A DNA stretch of 45,244 nt from F1-60-MAGs027 sp044344715 (GTDB lineage Bacteria > Actinomycetota > Acidimicrobiia > Acidimicrobiales > Ilumatobacteraceae), in NCBI GenBank assembly GCA_044344715.1, contig JBIJCI010000007.1:1-45244 (forward strand), given 5' to 3'. Numbering within the stretch: the stretch's first letter is position 1; the number at the start of each line of letters is the position of its first letter. Positions 1-8,631 of this stretch are shown here, in pieces. The position numbers were made by a program, and so were the translations under genes. Under the pieces are notes generated by a model that was not told where the DNA came from, searched no databases, and saw nothing but the letters and a program-made list of their open reading frames with translations.

Positions 1-31
1 CGATGCTTCGGCGAATCGACGTGACATTCAT
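1..31 (-). CDS. 5' end of an unidentified divergent gene (partial)
   Basis: Only the first ten codons are inside the window, reading MNVTSIRRSI from an ATG whose first base is at 31. A good Shine-Dalgarno sequence (AAAGGAGA) lies just upstream on the minus strand at about 39-46. The gene leaves the window at base 1, so no function can be given. It is divergent from the SDR gene at 124, and the roughly 90 bp between them must hold both promoters. Confidence 0.5.
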   Translation of the reverse strand, partial: MNVTSIRRSI

Positions 32-123
32 GGACGTTTCTCCTTTGTAATGCGAACGGATAACCGCCCCCACCATAACAGCGGCGCCAACTCCTACGAT
101 CGTGCGGGGACGATTCGGTACAG

Positions 124-909
124 ATGTATACGTCACGCACGGAGGATTCCATCCAGGATTCGCGCCCCGTGATACTCGTCACCGGTGGCGCTGGTGGTAT
201 CGGGTCGTCGATCATCCGACGGTTCGCCGCCGCCGGTTGGCGGACCGCGAGTGCGGACCTCGCCGGCAACGTGGATGCGACCGCCGAGTCGTTCAGGACC
301 GACGTTCGTTCACCGGACGAGTGCAGTCGCGCCGTCGCACGGACGATCGAGCGATTCGGTCGCCTCGACGTGCTGGTGAATGCCGCCGGGGTGTGGCACG
401 AGGGGGACACGTCCGCAACCAGCGAGCACGACTTCGACCGGGTGATCGACGTGAACCTGAAGGGAACGTTCTTCATGTGCGCTGCGGCGATACCGCACCT
501 CCGCGAGACACGGGGATGCATCGTGAATCTCTCCAGCGATGCCGGTCTCCAGGGCAACTCCGGCGCCGCAGCGTACTGCGCGTCGAAGGGTGGCGTCTCC
601 GTGTTCACCAAGGCACTCGCGCTGGAGCTCGCACCGTCCGGCGTGCGGGTCAACGCCGTTTGTCCCGGCGACGTCGACTCGCCGATGCTGCACAACCAGG
701 CGAGATCGTACGGGGGCGGTGCGGAGCAGACCTACTACGAGACGCTGCTCGACGGCTACCCACAACGGGAGAACGCCCGGTTCATCACGACCGACGAAGT
801 TGCGGAGTTCGTCTGGTTCCTCGCCCAACCCCACGCTGCGGCGATCACCGGTGCGAACCTTTCGATCGACTTCGGATTGTCCGCGGGCATCTTCCCGCGC
901 CGAACGTAG
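124..909 (+). CDS. short-chain dehydrogenase/reductase (SDR)
   Basis: A 261-residue classical SDR, a soluble NAD(P)(H)-dependent oxidoreductase of the Rossmann fold. The cofactor-binding TGGAGGIG motif is at residues 20-27. NAAG is at 86-89, and the catalytic tetrad is N111, S138, Y151 and K155 (YCASK). D45 at the end of beta-strand 2 suggests NAD(H) rather than NADP(H), which is an inference from the family rule. The ATG start gives a normal SDR N-terminus. A TACGAT hexamer at 95-100 could be its -10 box. The next gene, a methyltransferase, starts 10 bp after the stop, so the two are probably co-transcribed. The substrate cannot be read from sequence. Confidence 0.9.
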   Translation: MYTSRTEDSIQDSRPVILVTGGAGGIGSSIIRRFAAAGWRTASADLAGNVDATAESFRTDVRSPDECSRAVARTIERFGRLDVLVNAAGVWHEGDTSATSEHDFDRVIDVNLKGTFFMCAAAIPHLRETRGCIVNLSSDAGLQGNSGAAAYCASKGGVSVFTKALALELAPSGVRVNAVCPGDVDSPMLHNQARSYGGGAEQTYYETLLDGYPQRENARFITTDEVAEFVWFLAQPHAAAITGANLSIDFGLSAGIFPRRT

Positions 910-919
910 CGTCGTCGTC

Positions 920-2017
920 GTGACCGCACCCGATCCCGACAAGCTGAAGCTCTTCTCGTTCGTACTGTTCAGCAAGCTGGAGGGCGCCGTCACCTCGGGA
1001 ATGGTGCACCTGGGTGATCGGCTCGGGTTGTACCGCGCACTCGCCGCAGCAACCGAACCCCTCACCACGGCGCAGCTCGCGACGGCAACCACGTTGCACG
1101 AACGCTGGGTGCGGGAGTGGGCCTACAACCAGGCGGCGGCGAAAATCATCTCCTTCGAGTCGCGGCGTTCCACCCCGCCGAACGTGGACGACGACACCTT
1201 CTTCCTCTCACCGGAACAACGCGCGGTGCTCGCCGACGAATCACATCCAGCGTTCGGGATGGGCATGTTCCACCGTCTGCCGCAGACGATGGAGGCGCTC
1301 AAGAGAATGCCCGAGTCGTTCCGCACCGGTCTCGGTGCCGATTACGACAGCCACGGCCCCGACGGCGCGGTCGGCATCGAGCGCAGCTTCGAGCCGTGGA
1401 CCAACGCCAACCTGATTCCGATGGTGCTCCCCGCCGTCGGTGCGACCGACCGCCTGCGGGATGGTGCACGGGTCGCCGACGTCGGCTGCGGTGCGGGGGG
1501 TGCGGTCCTGCGCATGGCACGCGAGTTTCCGCACAGCACCTTCGTCGGCTACGACATCTCCACCTACGCACTCGCCCGGGCGAGGCAGCGACTCGAAGAG
1601 TCCGGACTCGACAACGTCCGATTCGCCGATCCCCGGACCGAGCCGCTCCCGACCGATGCAAGCCTCGACCTCGTCTGCACCTTCGACTGCATCCACGACA
1701 TGACGCACCCGGCGAACGTGATGCGGGCGATACGCGGTTCGTTGCGCCACGACGGCGTGTGGCTGCTCGTCGACATCAAGGCGCACGACGGGTTCGTGAT
1801 GAATGCCGAGAAGAACCCGATGGCGTCGCTCATGTACGGCGTCAGCGTGCTGTCGTGCATGTCGTCGGCACTGTCGACGGCCGATGGTGCCGGACTCGGC
1901 ACGCTCGGGCTCTCCCCGGGAACCGCCGAGTCGATGGCCCGGGCGGCCGGATTCTCCCGGTTCGAGCAGCTCGACGTCGAGCATTCGGTGAACGCGTTCT
2001 ACGCGATCCGGCCGTAG
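920..2017 (+). CDS. class I SAM-dependent methyltransferase with N-terminal winged-helix domain
   Basis: A protein of about 365 residues from a GTG start 10 bp after the SDR stop. The frame stays open upstream but only as an overlap with the SDR gene, so the GTG is preferred. Residues 1-90 form a helical/winged-helix dimerisation region, as in Rv2258c-like and plant O-methyltransferase-like enzymes. The SAM-binding motif I, VADVGCGAGG, lies at about 184-193, and an acidic residue in VGYDIS ends beta-2. The FDCIHDM stretch matches post-motif II of the fold. The acceptor molecule is unknown. Pairing with an SDR suggests joint modification of a small molecule, which is inference. Confidence 0.85.
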   Translation: MTAPDPDKLKLFSFVLFSKLEGAVTSGMVHLGDRLGLYRALAAATEPLTTAQLATATTLHERWVREWAYNQAAAKIISFESRRSTPPNVDDDTFFLSPEQRAVLADESHPAFGMGMFHRLPQTMEALKRMPESFRTGLGADYDSHGPDGAVGIERSFEPWTNANLIPMVLPAVGATDRLRDGARVADVGCGAGGAVLRMAREFPHSTFVGYDISTYALARARQRLEESGLDNVRFADPRTEPLPTDASLDLVCTFDCIHDMTHPANVMRAIRGSLRHDGVWLLVDIKAHDGFVMNAEKNPMASLMYGVSVLSCMSSALSTADGAGLGTLGLSPGTAESMARAAGFSRFEQLDVEHSVNAFYAIRP

Positions 2018-2044
2018 CCCGCGGGGCGGCGGTCGGATCCGTAC

Positions 2045-3982
2045 TCAGGGTTCGACGATCGGGAAGCCGGTCGAGAACACGTCGAGGTTGCCGAACACGC
2101 TGAGGAGTGCGGTCGCGTCACCCGTCACCACGACGTCGCCGTCGTTCACCGCCTCCACGAACGTGACGTCCTGCAGGATGATGTCGAGGAGCCTGGAACG
2201 ACTGATCGACACCGTCGCGATCGCACTCGGGTCGTGGGTTCCGCGCGACGAATAGATGGTGCGGTTGGAGACACCGACGACCCAGCGCTCGTCGGTCGTG
2301 CCCGCGAGGTCGGTGAACGTCCAGTTGATCGCGAGGCCCACCCCACCGAGATTCTCCGAGACGGTCCGTACCGCGATCGTGTCGAATACCTGTTCGATGG
2401 TCATCTCCCGCACCAGACTGCGGGCGCGGACGTTGGGATTGGGATTCGCCGGCGGTCCATCCCGAAGCTCCATCGCTCCCATGAGGTAGGCGTTGCGGAA
2501 CGTCGCGGACTCGGCCTGGTAGCCGAGTTGCTCGAGTGCCCCCGCCTGGAGACCCCTGGCGCGCACGTTCGTCGGGTCGGCGAACACGGCATGGTTCACC
2601 AGTTCGGCCACCCAGCGGTAGTCGCCGCGGTCGAATGCGGCGTCGGCGTGATCGAGCAGGACATCGATGCCACCGGCGAGCTCCACGTACCGTCTGCCGA
2701 CCTCGACGGGCGGCAGTTTGTGCAGGTTGGCCGGATTGCCGTCGTACCAACTGAGGTAGCGCTGGTACACGGCCTTCGCGTTGTGCACGAGATCGCCGTA
2801 GAACCCGCGCGTGTGTTCGTGCCGCTGGAACTCCGGTGGCAACTCGAGCATCTCGGCGATCTCGAGCGGTGTGCAACCTTTGTTCGCAAGGCGCATCGTT
2901 TGGTCGTGCATCCACTTATAGAGATCACGCTGCAGAACGAGGAATTCCCGCACGTCGCCGTTCTCCCACCGCGGCCAGTTGTGCGAGGTGAAGAGCACCT
3001 CGGCCTCGGACCCGAAGAGGAGCAGGCTCTCGTTAATGTACTTCGACCAGCTGAGGGCGTTCCGCACGAGCGCACCACGGATCGGCACGAGGTTGTGCAT
3101 CGTGTGCGAGCAGTTCTCCGCCATGCACAACGCCTTCAACCCCGGGAAGTAGAAGTTCATCTCCGCCGGAGCCTCGGTTTCCGGCGTGAGTTGGAAGACG
3201 ATTCGCACGCCGTCGACGACCAGTTCCTGTCCGGTGCACGTGATCTCCTCGGTAGGTGCAAGGAGCGTGGGCGGACTCACCGGTACCGCGGTGCCGAGAC
3301 CGCAATCGACGTGTCCGTGCGGGCCGATCGGTAGCAGTGGTCCGAACTGGTACGTCGCCCGTCTTGCCATCGCCGGACCGGCGATCACGTTCTCCCCGAT
3401 CGTCTCGCGCAGGAAGTGTTCGGGCGCGATGATCCGGCACCTGCCTGCGTCGACCTCCGCGCGCGAGGTGACGCCCAGCACTCCCCCGAAGTGGTCGGCA
3501 TGCGAGTGCGTGTAGATGACCGCCGTGACGGGTCGCTCGCCGAGGTGGAGGTTGACGAGGTTCAGGGAGGCACGCGCGGTGTGCTCACTGGTCAGCGGAT
3601 CGATCACGATCCAGCCCTCCGTGCCGCGCACGAACGTGACGTTGGAGATGTCGTACCCCCGCACCTGCCACACACCCTCCGTCACCCTGAAGAGACCGTG
3701 GTGTGCGTTGAGTACCGCATGGCGCCACAGGTTGGGGTTGACGGTGTCGGGTGCGGGTGCACCGTCGCGCAGGAAGTCGTACTCGGCGATCCTGAACACG
3801 TGGCGACCGGCCGGATCGGCGATCACCGGTTCGCCCAACGAGGCAACGTACCCGCGTCGGACGCGATCAAGATCGCTCGGGTCGGGTTGACGCTCGCCCG
3901 CTAACCGGTTGGCGGCGATGGTGTGGGGTGTTGCATCCCCGTGTCGCAACGGTTCGCCGCTCGACGGTGACCGTGCAGGCAC
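2045..3982 (-). CDS. MBL-fold linear alkylsulfatase (SdsA1/BDS1 type)
   Basis: A 645-residue enzyme, close to the roughly 660 residues of SdsA1. The family hydrolyses primary alkyl sulfates such as dodecyl sulfate to alcohol and sulfate with a two-zinc centre. Order: short N-terminal segment with ATPHT-IAANR (17-26); metallo-beta-lactamase domain with the zinc motif THSHADH at 158-164; the second conserved metal/substrate block ENCSHTMHN at 289-297; SHNWPRWEN at 333-341; a helical dimerisation domain at about 370-510; and a C-terminal SCP2-like lipid-binding domain to the end. The start is a GTG and no better in-frame start exists. No signal peptide is visible, so it may act on imported surfactants in the cytoplasm. 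The gene stands alone, divergent from the esterase lipoprotein, with 36 bp between the starts. Confidence 0.9.
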   Translation of the reverse strand: MPARSPSSGEPLRHGDATPHTIAANRLAGERQPDPSDLDRVRRGYVASLGEPVIADPAGRHVFRIAEYDFLRDGAPAPDTVNPNLWRHAVLNAHHGLFRVTEGVWQVRGYDISNVTFVRGTEGWIVIDPLTSEHTARASLNLVNLHLGERPVTAVIYTHSHADHFGGVLGVTSRAEVDAGRCRIIAPEHFLRETIGENVIAGPAMARRATYQFGPLLPIGPHGHVDCGLGTAVPVSPPTLLAPTEEITCTGQELVVDGVRIVFQLTPETEAPAEMNFYFPGLKALCMAENCSHTMHNLVPIRGALVRNALSWSKYINESLLLFGSEAEVLFTSHNWPRWENGDVREFLVLQRDLYKWMHDQTMRLANKGCTPLEIAEMLELPPEFQRHEHTRGFYGDLVHNAKAVYQRYLSWYDGNPANLHKLPPVEVGRRYVELAGGIDVLLDHADAAFDRGDYRWVAELVNHAVFADPTNVRARGLQAGALEQLGYQAESATFRNAYLMGAMELRDGPPANPNPNVRARSLVREMTIEQVFDTIAVRTVSENLGGVGLAINWTFTDLAGTTDERWVVGVSNRTIYSSRGTHDPSAIATVSISRSRLLDIILQDVTFVEAVNDGDVVVTGDATALLSVFGNLDVFSTGFPIVEP

Positions 3983-4018
3983 GCACGGAGACTACCGAGC
4001 GCCGCCACACTGGAGGGC

Positions 4019-4927
4019 GTGCGTGGTCGACCCCTGGTATCCGTAACGTTCGCTCTCGGATTCGCCGTCGTCGCGGCGGGCTGCTCCGGTGGCGACGGCG
4101 CCGCGGAGATTCCCGCAACCACGACGTCGGTCGTCACGACGACATCGGCACCGGCGGCGCCGACAGATGCCACGTTCGCCCCTGCGGGTTATGAATCACT
4201 CGTCACCTCCGACGGACGCACCCGCTCGTACCGCGTCGTCGATCTCTCCGGTGGTGCACCCGCTCCCCTGCTCTTCGTACTGCACGGATTCGGTGGTTCC
4301 GCCGAGGACATGCGCTCGTACACCGGTGTCGAAGAAGCGGTCCGTTCGTCCCTCGCCGACGGTGCCGTGGTCGCGTACCCGAACGGCACCGGGCTCGAGG
4401 AGGGACTACCGCAGTCGTGGAACGCCGGCGACTGTTGTCCGTTCTCCACCTACGACATGGTCGACGACGTTGCGTTCTTCGATCAACTGATCAACGTCAT
4501 CACCTCCGCGTACGACATCGACACGTCGCGGATCTGGGTGGTTGGTCACTCCAACGGCGGAATGATGGCCTACCGCCTCGCGTGCGAGTTGTCGGAGCGC
4601 ATCACCGCCATCGGTGTCGCCGCCGGCGCCCTGATGACCGACCCCTGCACACCCGACCGACCGGTGGCCGCGATGCACCTGCACGGTGAACTCGACGCCG
4701 TGGTTCCCCTCGCCGGTGGCGAGACGGCCGGCATCACCTTCCCGTCCGCACGCGATTCTTTCGATCGGTTCGCCACCGCAAACTCCTGCACACTGCTCGA
4801 CTCCACGGCGTCGTGTCCGGGAGGCGCGACCATGGTGCTGCGGGTTGACGCCGGTTGGACGCACGACTGGCAGGCCGACTGGACGTCCCTATTGCTCGGA
4901 TTCCTGGACGGCCAGGTTCGCGGCTGA
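4019..4927 (+). CDS. secreted lipoprotein esterase, LpqC / polyhydroxybutyrate-depolymerase family
   Basis: A 302-residue alpha/beta hydrolase with a lipoprotein signal peptide: a hydrophobic stretch at 6-20, then the lipobox VAAGC with acyl-Cys22. A Ser/Thr/Ala-rich linker runs to about 55. The hydrolase domain has the oxyanion loop LHGFGG (89-93), a YPNGTG loop (120-125), the nucleophile elbow GHSNGG with Ser178, a probable catalytic Asp226 in HGELDAVVP, and a late His in GWTHDW. The family includes LpqC, PHB depolymerases and feruloyl/acetylxylan esterases, so the substrate is an extracellular ester of unknown kind. A GGAGG at 4012-4016 lies only 2 nt before the GTG start, which is too close for normal use. 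Initiation may be leaderless. Confidence 0.82.
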   Translation: MRGRPLVSVTFALGFAVVAAGCSGGDGAAEIPATTTSVVTTTSAPAAPTDATFAPAGYESLVTSDGRTRSYRVVDLSGGAPAPLLFVLHGFGGSAEDMRSYTGVEEAVRSSLADGAVVAYPNGTGLEEGLPQSWNAGDCCPFSTYDMVDDVAFFDQLINVITSAYDIDTSRIWVVGHSNGGMMAYRLACELSERITAIGVAAGALMTDPCTPDRPVAAMHLHGELDAVVPLAGGETAGITFPSARDSFDRFATANSCTLLDSTASCPGGATMVLRVDAGWTHDWQADWTSLLLGFLDGQVRG

Positions 4928-4937
4928 CGCCGACGGG

Positions 4938-5327
4938 TCAACGGCGCAACAACCGGCGGCGCAGTCGGGCGCCGAACCGAACGACGAGCGGTGACTCGCT
5001 CGCCCTCGCCCTGCGACGGGCATTGTCGCGCTGCTTCGTGAGGTGCGCGATTCGCTCCTCGAGTGCCTGAAGCATCGAGTTCATCTCGATGAGATCGTGC
5101 TGCATCTGCACCTGACGGTGCCGGAATACCTCGAGATCGTGCTTCGACAGTTCGTGGAGCCGGCGTTCGGTATCGCGCTCCTCGGTCAGTGCCTTGCGTG
5201 CCACCACGAACTCGGCGACCTTCGCCTCGGTGTACTGACTGAAGTCCTCGAGCTTCATCCGCAGTCCGTGCGCCTCTTCGAGGAGGTCGGCGATGAGCTG
5301 GTCGCGGTCGTCCGTCTTGTCGGGCAT
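4938..5327 (-). CDS. small coiled-coil protein of unknown function
   Basis: A 129-residue protein. The ATG at 5327 is chosen because GGGGAGG sits about 7 nt upstream. It is highly charged and almost entirely helical. Residues from about 10 to 105 are rich in Glu, Lys, Arg, Gln and Leu with heptad-like spacing (for example EERIAHLTKQRD), as in a parallel coiled coil. The C-terminus is an Arg-rich tail ending RLRRRLLRR, which could bind nucleic acid or acidic lipid. There is no membrane segment, signal peptide or known enzymatic motif. It converges on the esterase gene with a 10-bp gap and diverges from the peptide-transport operon. I do not recognise the family. Its translation signals and strand isolation support a real gene. 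Confidence 0.7.
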   Translation of the reverse strand: MPDKTDDRDQLIADLLEEAHGLRMKLEDFSQYTEAKVAEFVVARKALTEERDTERRLHELSKHDLEVFRHRQVQMQHDLIEMNSMLQALEERIAHLTKQRDNARRRARASESPLVVRFGARLRRRLLRR

Positions 5328-5370
5328 GTGGAACCTCCCCACATCGTAAGTGCCCCTCGGGCCGCATTCG

Positions 5371-5384
5371 TAGACTCGTGCGGA
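5371..5384 (+). promoter_or_regulatory. probable leaderless promoter for the peptide-binding lipoprotein gene
   Basis: TAGACT at 5371-5376 fits the TAnnnT -10 consensus. Counting the usual 7 nt places transcription start at about 5383-5384, the A of the ATG. No Shine-Dalgarno sequence precedes this ATG. I infer a leaderless mRNA, common in Actinomycetota. No convincing -35 box is visible. Confidence 0.35.
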
Positions 5385-6874
5385 TGAAACGTGTCGTCCT
5401 CTTCTCCCTTGCAGCCGCGTGCCTCGTCGTCTCCGGCTGTGCAACCACCGACGGGGGTGCGACACCGAACGACGAGGTCGTGCTCGGGTTCACGCTGGAG
5501 CCCACCAATCTCGACATCAGCGGTACGGCAGGGCAGGCGATTCCACAGGTCCTGCTCGACAACGTCTACGAGGGACTCCTGCGGGTGGAGGAGGACGGAA
5601 CCATCGTTCCCGCGCTGGCCGAGTCCTACGAGGTGTCCGACGACGGACTCAGTTACCGGTTCATCATCCGTGATGCCAACTTCCACGACGGCAGCACGCT
5701 GACGGCCGACGACGTCGTCTGGAGCATCTCACGCCTGCTCGAGGACGGGTCGACTGCGGTGCTTCCCACGCAGCTCGCCCAATTCTCACGGGTCACCGAT
5801 GTCTCGGCCGAAGGTAACGCCGTCACCGTCACGCTGGATGAGCGGGACAACGATCTGCTCTACAACCTCACGCAGCGGGGTGGTGTGATCTTCAAGAAGG
5901 ACACCGGCGACTTCGCGACCACGGCGGTCGGCACCGGCCCCTACTCGTTCGCCGGGTGGGACAAGGGCAGCAGCATCACACTCGAGCGCTTCGACGGCTA
6001 CTGGGGCCGCCGCGCCGACACCCGCACGGTCGTCTTCCGCTACTTCGCCGATGCCGCCGCGCTCAGCAACGCGATGCTCGCCGGCGACATCGACGTGATG
6101 ACCACCGTGCAGTCCCCGGAGGTCCTCCCCGTGTTCGAGGATCGCGACGACCTGAAGGTGCTCAGCGGATCGACCAACTGCGAGGTCACGCTCGGAATGA
6201 ACAATTCGCGGGCACCATTCGACGATGCCAACGTCCGCCGGGCCGTGCGCCAGGCGATCGACAAGCGCGCACTCATCGACGTCGCCTGGGGTGGGTACGG
6301 CACCGAGATCGGAAGCTTCGTGCCGCCGACCGACCCGTGGTTCGAGGACCTCACCGGCATCGCCCCGTTCGACCCCGACGCGGCCCGAACCGCGTTGGAT
6401 GCCGCCGGCGTGAAGCCCGGAACGCCGGTCACCCTCGACGTTCCGCCGATCAACTACGCGACGAACTCCAGTGAGTTCATCGCCGCCGCCCTCGGCGACG
6501 TCGGATTCGACGTGTCGATTCGGCCGGTCACCTGGGAGGAATGGCTCGACCGTGTGTTCACCAAGGCCGACTACGACCTCACGATCGTGTGCCACATCGA
6601 ACGCAACGACATGGCGATCTACGCCAACCCGGACTACTACTTCCGCTTCGACGACGCCGAATACCGCGATCTCATCGCCGCCGCGAGTGCGGCCGCGACG
6701 CCGCGGCTCCGCAGCGACTCGCTGCGCGCCGCAGCCCGACTGCTCTCCGAACGATCGGCGAGCGACTGGCTGTGGCTGATACCCAACCTCCAGGTGGCCA
6801 AGCGGGACATCGCGGGAGTCGTCAAGAGCTCGGTGGGCGACTCGTACTACGTCGCCCGCATCGAACGAGTCTGA
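5384..6874 (+). CDS. ABC transporter substrate-binding lipoprotein, family 5 (peptide/nickel/opine type)
   Basis: About 496 residues, beginning MKRVVLFS, with a lipobox VVSGC placing the acylated cysteine at residue 19. The mature protein has the family-5 (DppA/OppA) hallmarks: the LDNVYEGLLRV block, the ESYEVSDDGL stretch followed by DGS-LTADDVVWS (typical of the signature region), then RRAVRQAIDKRALI further on. It captures its ligand outside the membrane and delivers it to the two permeases encoded directly downstream. A GTG six bases upstream is a possible alternative start, but the -10 spacing favours the ATG. Ligand class (di/oligopeptide, nickel or other) cannot be assigned. Confidence 0.9.
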   Translation: MKRVVLFSLAAACLVVSGCATTDGGATPNDEVVLGFTLEPTNLDISGTAGQAIPQVLLDNVYEGLLRVEEDGTIVPALAESYEVSDDGLSYRFIIRDANFHDGSTLTADDVVWSISRLLEDGSTAVLPTQLAQFSRVTDVSAEGNAVTVTLDERDNDLLYNLTQRGGVIFKKDTGDFATTAVGTGPYSFAGWDKGSSITLERFDGYWGRRADTRTVVFRYFADAAALSNAMLAGDIDVMTTVQSPEVLPVFEDRDDLKVLSGSTNCEVTLGMNNSRAPFDDANVRRAVRQAIDKRALIDVAWGGYGTEIGSFVPPTDPWFEDLTGIAPFDPDAARTALDAAGVKPGTPVTLDVPPINYATNSSEFIAAALGDVGFDVSIRPVTWEEWLDRVFTKADYDLTIVCHIERNDMAIYANPDYYFRFDDAEYRDLIAAASAAATPRLRSDSLRAAARLLSERSASDWLWLIPNLQVAKRDIAGVVKSSVGDSYYVARIERV

Positions 6875-6886
6875 CGACACCCTGAC

Positions 6887-7825
6887 ATGAGCGGCGTCCG
6901 GCGCCGGCTCGTCATTGCTCTGCTCGGTATCGTCGCCTCGAGTGCGTTCGTCTTCGCCGTTCTTCGCGCCTTGCCGGGAGACATCGCAACGGCACGTCTG
7001 GGTGTCGACGCCACCCCGGAGGCGCTCGCTGAACTGCGTCGCGAGTACGGCCTCGAGCGGCCGCTCGCGGTGCAGTACGTGGACTGGATCTCCGACTTCC
7101 TCCGGGGCAACCTCGGGACGTCGATGGTCGACGGTACCGACGTCGGTGGCGCCATCGTCTCGCGACTCGACGTGACGCTGCCCCTCGTTCTCGCCTCATC
7201 GGTCATCTCCATCGTTGCCGCCGTGCAGATCGGGCGACGCGCGGCACTACGACGCAGGAGCATCACGGGTTTCCTCGCCGGGTTCCTCTCGCAACTCGGA
7301 CTTGCGGTTCCCACGTTCGTCCTCGGAATCGGATTCGTTGCACTGTTCGCGGTGCGCTGGCGACTTCTGCCGGCGGGTGGCTTCCCGGTGGAAGGATGGC
7401 GGAACACGACCGAGGCGGCCCGATCGATGGTGCTCCCGGTTCTCACGCTCTCGATGACGCAGGTTGCCATGCTCGTCAGATTCGCGCGGTCACAGTCGCT
7501 GGAATACACCGCTTCGACTGCGTTCCGGACGGCACGCTCGGTCGGTCGTACGGCCGGGCAGGCCATGTCGCCCGCGCTGCGGTTGATCCTCTCCCCCGTA
7601 CTCACCGTCGGCGCCCTGCAGTTGTCGACGTTGCTCACCGGTGCGGTGGTCGTGGAGAGCGTGTTTGCACTTCCCGGGCTGGGTTCGATGCTGGTGCGCG
7701 ACATCGCCAACCGTGACCTGACGAAGGTGCAGTCGACGTTGCTCGTTCTCGTGGTCGCGGTCTTCGTCATCCGGTTGCTGGTCGACTTCGTCAACGACCG
7801 GCTCGACCCGCGGAGGCTGTCGTGA
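6887..7825 (+). CDS. ABC transporter permease, DppB/OppB family
   Basis: A 312-residue inner-membrane subunit. After a first transmembrane helix comes the typical periplasmic segment with a REYGLERPLAVQYVDW motif and an FLRGNLGTS sequence, both characteristic of DppB-type permeases. Five further hydrophobic helices follow. The cytoplasmic coupling (EAA-like) loop lies around the ALPGLGSMLVRDIANRD block. It begins 12 bp after the binding-protein gene and its stop overlaps the next permease by 4 nt (GTGA), so the three form one operon with translational coupling. Confidence 0.9.
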   Translation: MSGVRRRLVIALLGIVASSAFVFAVLRALPGDIATARLGVDATPEALAELRREYGLERPLAVQYVDWISDFLRGNLGTSMVDGTDVGGAIVSRLDVTLPLVLASSVISIVAAVQIGRRAALRRRSITGFLAGFLSQLGLAVPTFVLGIGFVALFAVRWRLLPAGGFPVEGWRNTTEAARSMVLPVLTLSMTQVAMLVRFARSQSLEYTASTAFRTARSVGRTAGQAMSPALRLILSPVLTVGALQLSTLLTGAVVVESVFALPGLGSMLVRDIANRDLTKVQSTLLVLVVAVFVIRLLVDFVNDRLDPRRLS

Positions 7826-8631
7826 GGACCTCGCCGTCGCTCGTCGCGGGAACCGCGATCTGCTCGCTCATCAGTACGCTCGCCCTCACCGGTGGTTTCT
7901 GGACCCCGCACGATCCGCTCGTGGTCGACGCGGCCCGGACGTTCGGCGGCCCCTCCGTCGAGCATCTGCTCGGCACCGATCAACTCGGTCGCGACGTGCT
8001 CAGCACGTTGTGGCAGGGGGCCCGAACGTCGGTCATCGCCGCCGTGCTCGCCGCCGCGATCGCAATGTTCGTCGGCGGACTACTCGGCGTCGCCGCCGCG
8101 ATGGCGGGCCGTTGGCTCGACGATGCGATCATGGCACTCAGCACCGTCTTCGTGGCGTTTCCCGCGCTGCTTCTCGCATTGTTGATCGTCGCCGCCCGGG
8201 GCCCGTCGACGGGCACCACCGTCATCACCGTCGCGGTGGCGGCGGGTGCCGCGGTCGCCGTGGTGACGAGGAGGGATGCTGCCGACGTCCTGGCCACGCC
8301 CTACGTCGCCGCCGCACGATTCTGCGGGGCGACCGGTTGGCGGGTCGTCCAACGCCACCTGCTCCGGAACCTCGTGCCCTCACTGTGCGTGCAGGCGACC
8401 GGTGCGGCGTCGGTCGCGCTCGTCGCCGAGTCGACGCTCAGCTACCTGGGTCTCGGTACCACGCCCCCGACACCGTCGTGGGGGCGCATGCTCGCCTCGA
8501 CGCAGCAGTACCTGCTCGTCCACCCGATGCTCACCATGTGGCCGGCACTCCTCGTATGTGCGACGGTGCTCGGACTCAACCTGCTCGGTGACGGACTGCG
8601 GGAGAGGTTCGACCCGAACCTGCGCGGCTAG
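7822..8631 (+). CDS. ABC transporter permease, DppC/OppC family
   Basis: A 269-residue partner of the preceding DppB-like permease. It has the diagnostic HLLGTDQLGRDVLS segment early on (about 50-64), five to six transmembrane helices, and the coupling loop VAAARFCGATGWRVVQRHLLRN preceding the NLVPSL stretch. The GTG start overlaps the upstream stop. Its own stop overlaps the stop of the convergent dioxygenase gene by 4 bp. No DppD/DppF ATPase gene follows, so the energising subunits must be encoded elsewhere or shared. Confidence 0.9.
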   Translation: MRTSPSLVAGTAICSLISTLALTGGFWTPHDPLVVDAARTFGGPSVEHLLGTDQLGRDVLSTLWQGARTSVIAAVLAAAIAMFVGGLLGVAAAMAGRWLDDAIMALSTVFVAFPALLLALLIVAARGPSTGTTVITVAVAAGAAVAVVTRRDAADVLATPYVAAARFCGATGWRVVQRHLLRNLVPSLCVQATGAASVALVAESTLSYLGLGTTPPTPSWGRMLASTQQYLLVHPMLTMWPALLVCATVLGLNLLGDGLRERFDPNLRG

